Positions 62,898-64,000 of a stretch of DNA of 64,000 nucleotides are shown here, piece by piece (position 1 is the stretch's first letter; each line of letters opens with the position of its first letter). Made by a program: the position numbers and the translations under genes. A model generated the notes under the pieces. The model worked only from the letters and a program-made list of their open reading frames with translations. It was not told where the DNA came from and did no database searches. Source of the DNA: Ophiobolus disseminans (lineage: Eukaryota > Ascomycota > Dothideomycetes > Pleosporales > Phaeosphaeriaceae); the NCBI GenBank assembly GCA_010093685.1, contig MU006245.1, positions 310,001 through 374,000 of the forward strand, read 5' to 3'.

Positions 62898-63771
62898 GGA
62901 GCACCTGGGCTTTGTTGATGGAAAAGTGGAAAAGTGGAAGGCGCGTATAACTTCAGGGTTTGATCACAACATGGACCTTAGTAAAATGGTAATACAAAGT
63001 AAGTGGAACAACATATCCTTTAAACATTAATGATAACACTGTGCTACGTGCATCTGCACTTGTGTGGTTCGTCAAGTCGTCGTTATGTACTGTTGGGTCC
63101 ATTCCAGCCTGATCTGCACAATGACATCATGCATCGCCACGAATTACTCTTCGAATCAGTCAGTATAGACCTCCTACCGTCTGGATATATACAGCTATCT
63201 ACTTGCTAAATCTAGCAGTTTCGAAATACATCAACTCTGATCTGGCTAGCCTATGAAGATGTGCAAAGAGACGCGTTCCTCATGCCGAGGTCAATTAGCT
63301 CGATGCGAGGCTCACCACATAACACCCGACGTCCTCAACACACTCACATGGATACGACCGCACCAGGCACCCCATCATTTTCGGCACCAATTCCGCGTCG
63401 ATCGCACAAGCCTCACCGTTGCTGCAGAAGTGGGGAGGAGGCTGGGACCGGCATGCCTCAAAGCAGCGCTTCCGCCCTACGCCTAGGCCCTACGCAAGAC
63501 GCTATCCACCCCCGTCCGCAGCTAAACCTCCGCAAAACCTTCTCCGCAGATCCACAGAATCCCCAGACGCGGGTTGAGATGTGCTGCACAAGCGTTGCAT
63601 GGCCTCGTGCGCGTTTTGCCTGCATTGGGCATGCCGGTGTTGATCAAGCTGGGGATGTGGAGTGGCGGAAAAGGGCGGTATAAATACTACAAGTGCAGTG
63701 TTACTCCAGAATTGTGCTTGCAACCTCCATCTCATCTGTTTTAAGGCGCATCTGAGTTCTAGATATTGATC
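62898..63771. other. Intergenic, promoter of the right-edge transporter
   Basis: About 870 bp. Open frames here have no family resemblance. The right end carries the TATA box described separately. Confidence 0.4.
63679..63686 (+). promoter_or_regulatory. TATA box of the sugar-transporter gene
   Basis: TATAAATA lies 86 bp upstream of the predicted start codon at 63772, preceded by GGGCGG. Spacing fits a TATA element about 30-40 bp upstream of transcription start. Confidence 0.55.
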
Positions 63772-64000
63772 ATGTTCGAACTACGAGGCAAAAGCCTTAT
63801 CGCAATCATACTCTTGACCTCTGGTCTTGATTTCCTCCTCTTTGGCTGTACGTCCTCCTCCCATCTCAACTCTACAATCGTCCCAGGTGTGAATCTAACG
63901 CAAGTACGCAGATGATCAAGGCCTCTTCGGCGGCATCTTAGGCGGCCAACGCTTCAAAGACACGCTCGGCAACCCCAACCCCACCATGACGGGCCTCGTC
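63772..64000 (+). CDS. MFS sugar transporter, 5' part, cut by the window edge
   Basis: Exon 1 (63772-63847) and the start of exon 2 (63912 to the edge) join in phase. They give MFELRGKSLIAIILLTSGLDFLLFGY followed by DQGLFGGILGGQRFKDTLGN. A first hydrophobic helix followed by GYDQG is the start of fungal hexose/sugar-porter MFS proteins (PF00083). The intron is GTACGT...ACGCAG. Substrate unknown; the rest lies outside the window. Confidence 0.85.

Noticed and set aside
1..64000. CRISPR arrays, bacterial operons, riboswitches or replication origins
   Set aside because: No regularly spaced repeats were seen, and introns and gene families show nuclear fungal DNA.

Overview
The window comes from a filamentous ascomycete nuclear genome. 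Genes carry short GT-AG introns (about 45-65 bp), and the families are typically fungal: Zn2Cys6 regulator, UbiA-type prenyltransferase, DUF1996, twinfilin, Sfc1-type carrier, MFS permeases, Ty1/copia elements. Several genes hold in-frame stops of the type made by C-to-T or G-to-A changes, as left by repeat-induced point mutation (RIP) or cytosine deamination. The gene style would fit Pleosporales/Dothideomycetes, but that placement is inference. Exon borders below were read by eye from splice signals and frame continuity.

Region 1 (about 1-14.5 kb) looks like a small biosynthetic cluster: a Zn2Cys6 regulator, an FAD monooxygenase, a cupin, a membrane P450, a UbiA prenyltransferase, a MIO-type aromatic amino acid ammonia-lyase and an SDR. 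No polyketide synthase or NRPS is present, so the aromatic core may come from tyrosine or phenylalanine through the lyase. The lyase carries a His-Leu selectivity pair of tyrosine type. A plausible route is amino acid to cinnamate/coumarate, then benzoate, prenylation by UbiA, and oxidation by the FAD enzyme, P450 and SDR. A decayed stretch with a 130-bp tandem duplication lies inside the cluster.

Region 2 (14.5-28 kb) is a decay zone: a patatin-like phospholipase relic, a broken minus-strand copia element with one recognisable LTR, a tandem pair of fungal unknown genes (one intact, one broken), an AIF-like FAD oxidoreductase, and an RBR/IBR ubiquitin-ligase-like pseudogene.

Region 3 (28-49 kb) is mostly housekeeping or ordinary genes: a secreted jacalin plus aerolysin-like protein, a FHIP/RAI16-like endosomal adaptor, a mitochondrial succinate/fumarate carrier, twinfilin, ETF-beta, an unknown protein, an isochorismatase-family hydrolase, a HExxH-containing unknown with a frameshift, a protein with three ExoX-C-like modules, a low-complexity unknown and a monocarboxylate-type MFS permease. 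tRNA-like sequences sit at 37.2 and 41.1 kb.

Region 4 (49-56.5 kb) is a complete, recent-looking copia element with identical 136-bp LTRs, a TAGAA target duplication and one uninterrupted Gag-Pol frame. It is inserted in a GH17 endo-glucanase-like gene that also carries three in-frame stops.

Region 5 (56.5-64 kb) holds dihydroxy-acid dehydratase (valine/isoleucine synthesis), a secreted DUF1996 protein, an unknown gene with two in-frame TAG codons, and the first exons of a sugar-transporter-type MFS gene that runs off the right edge.
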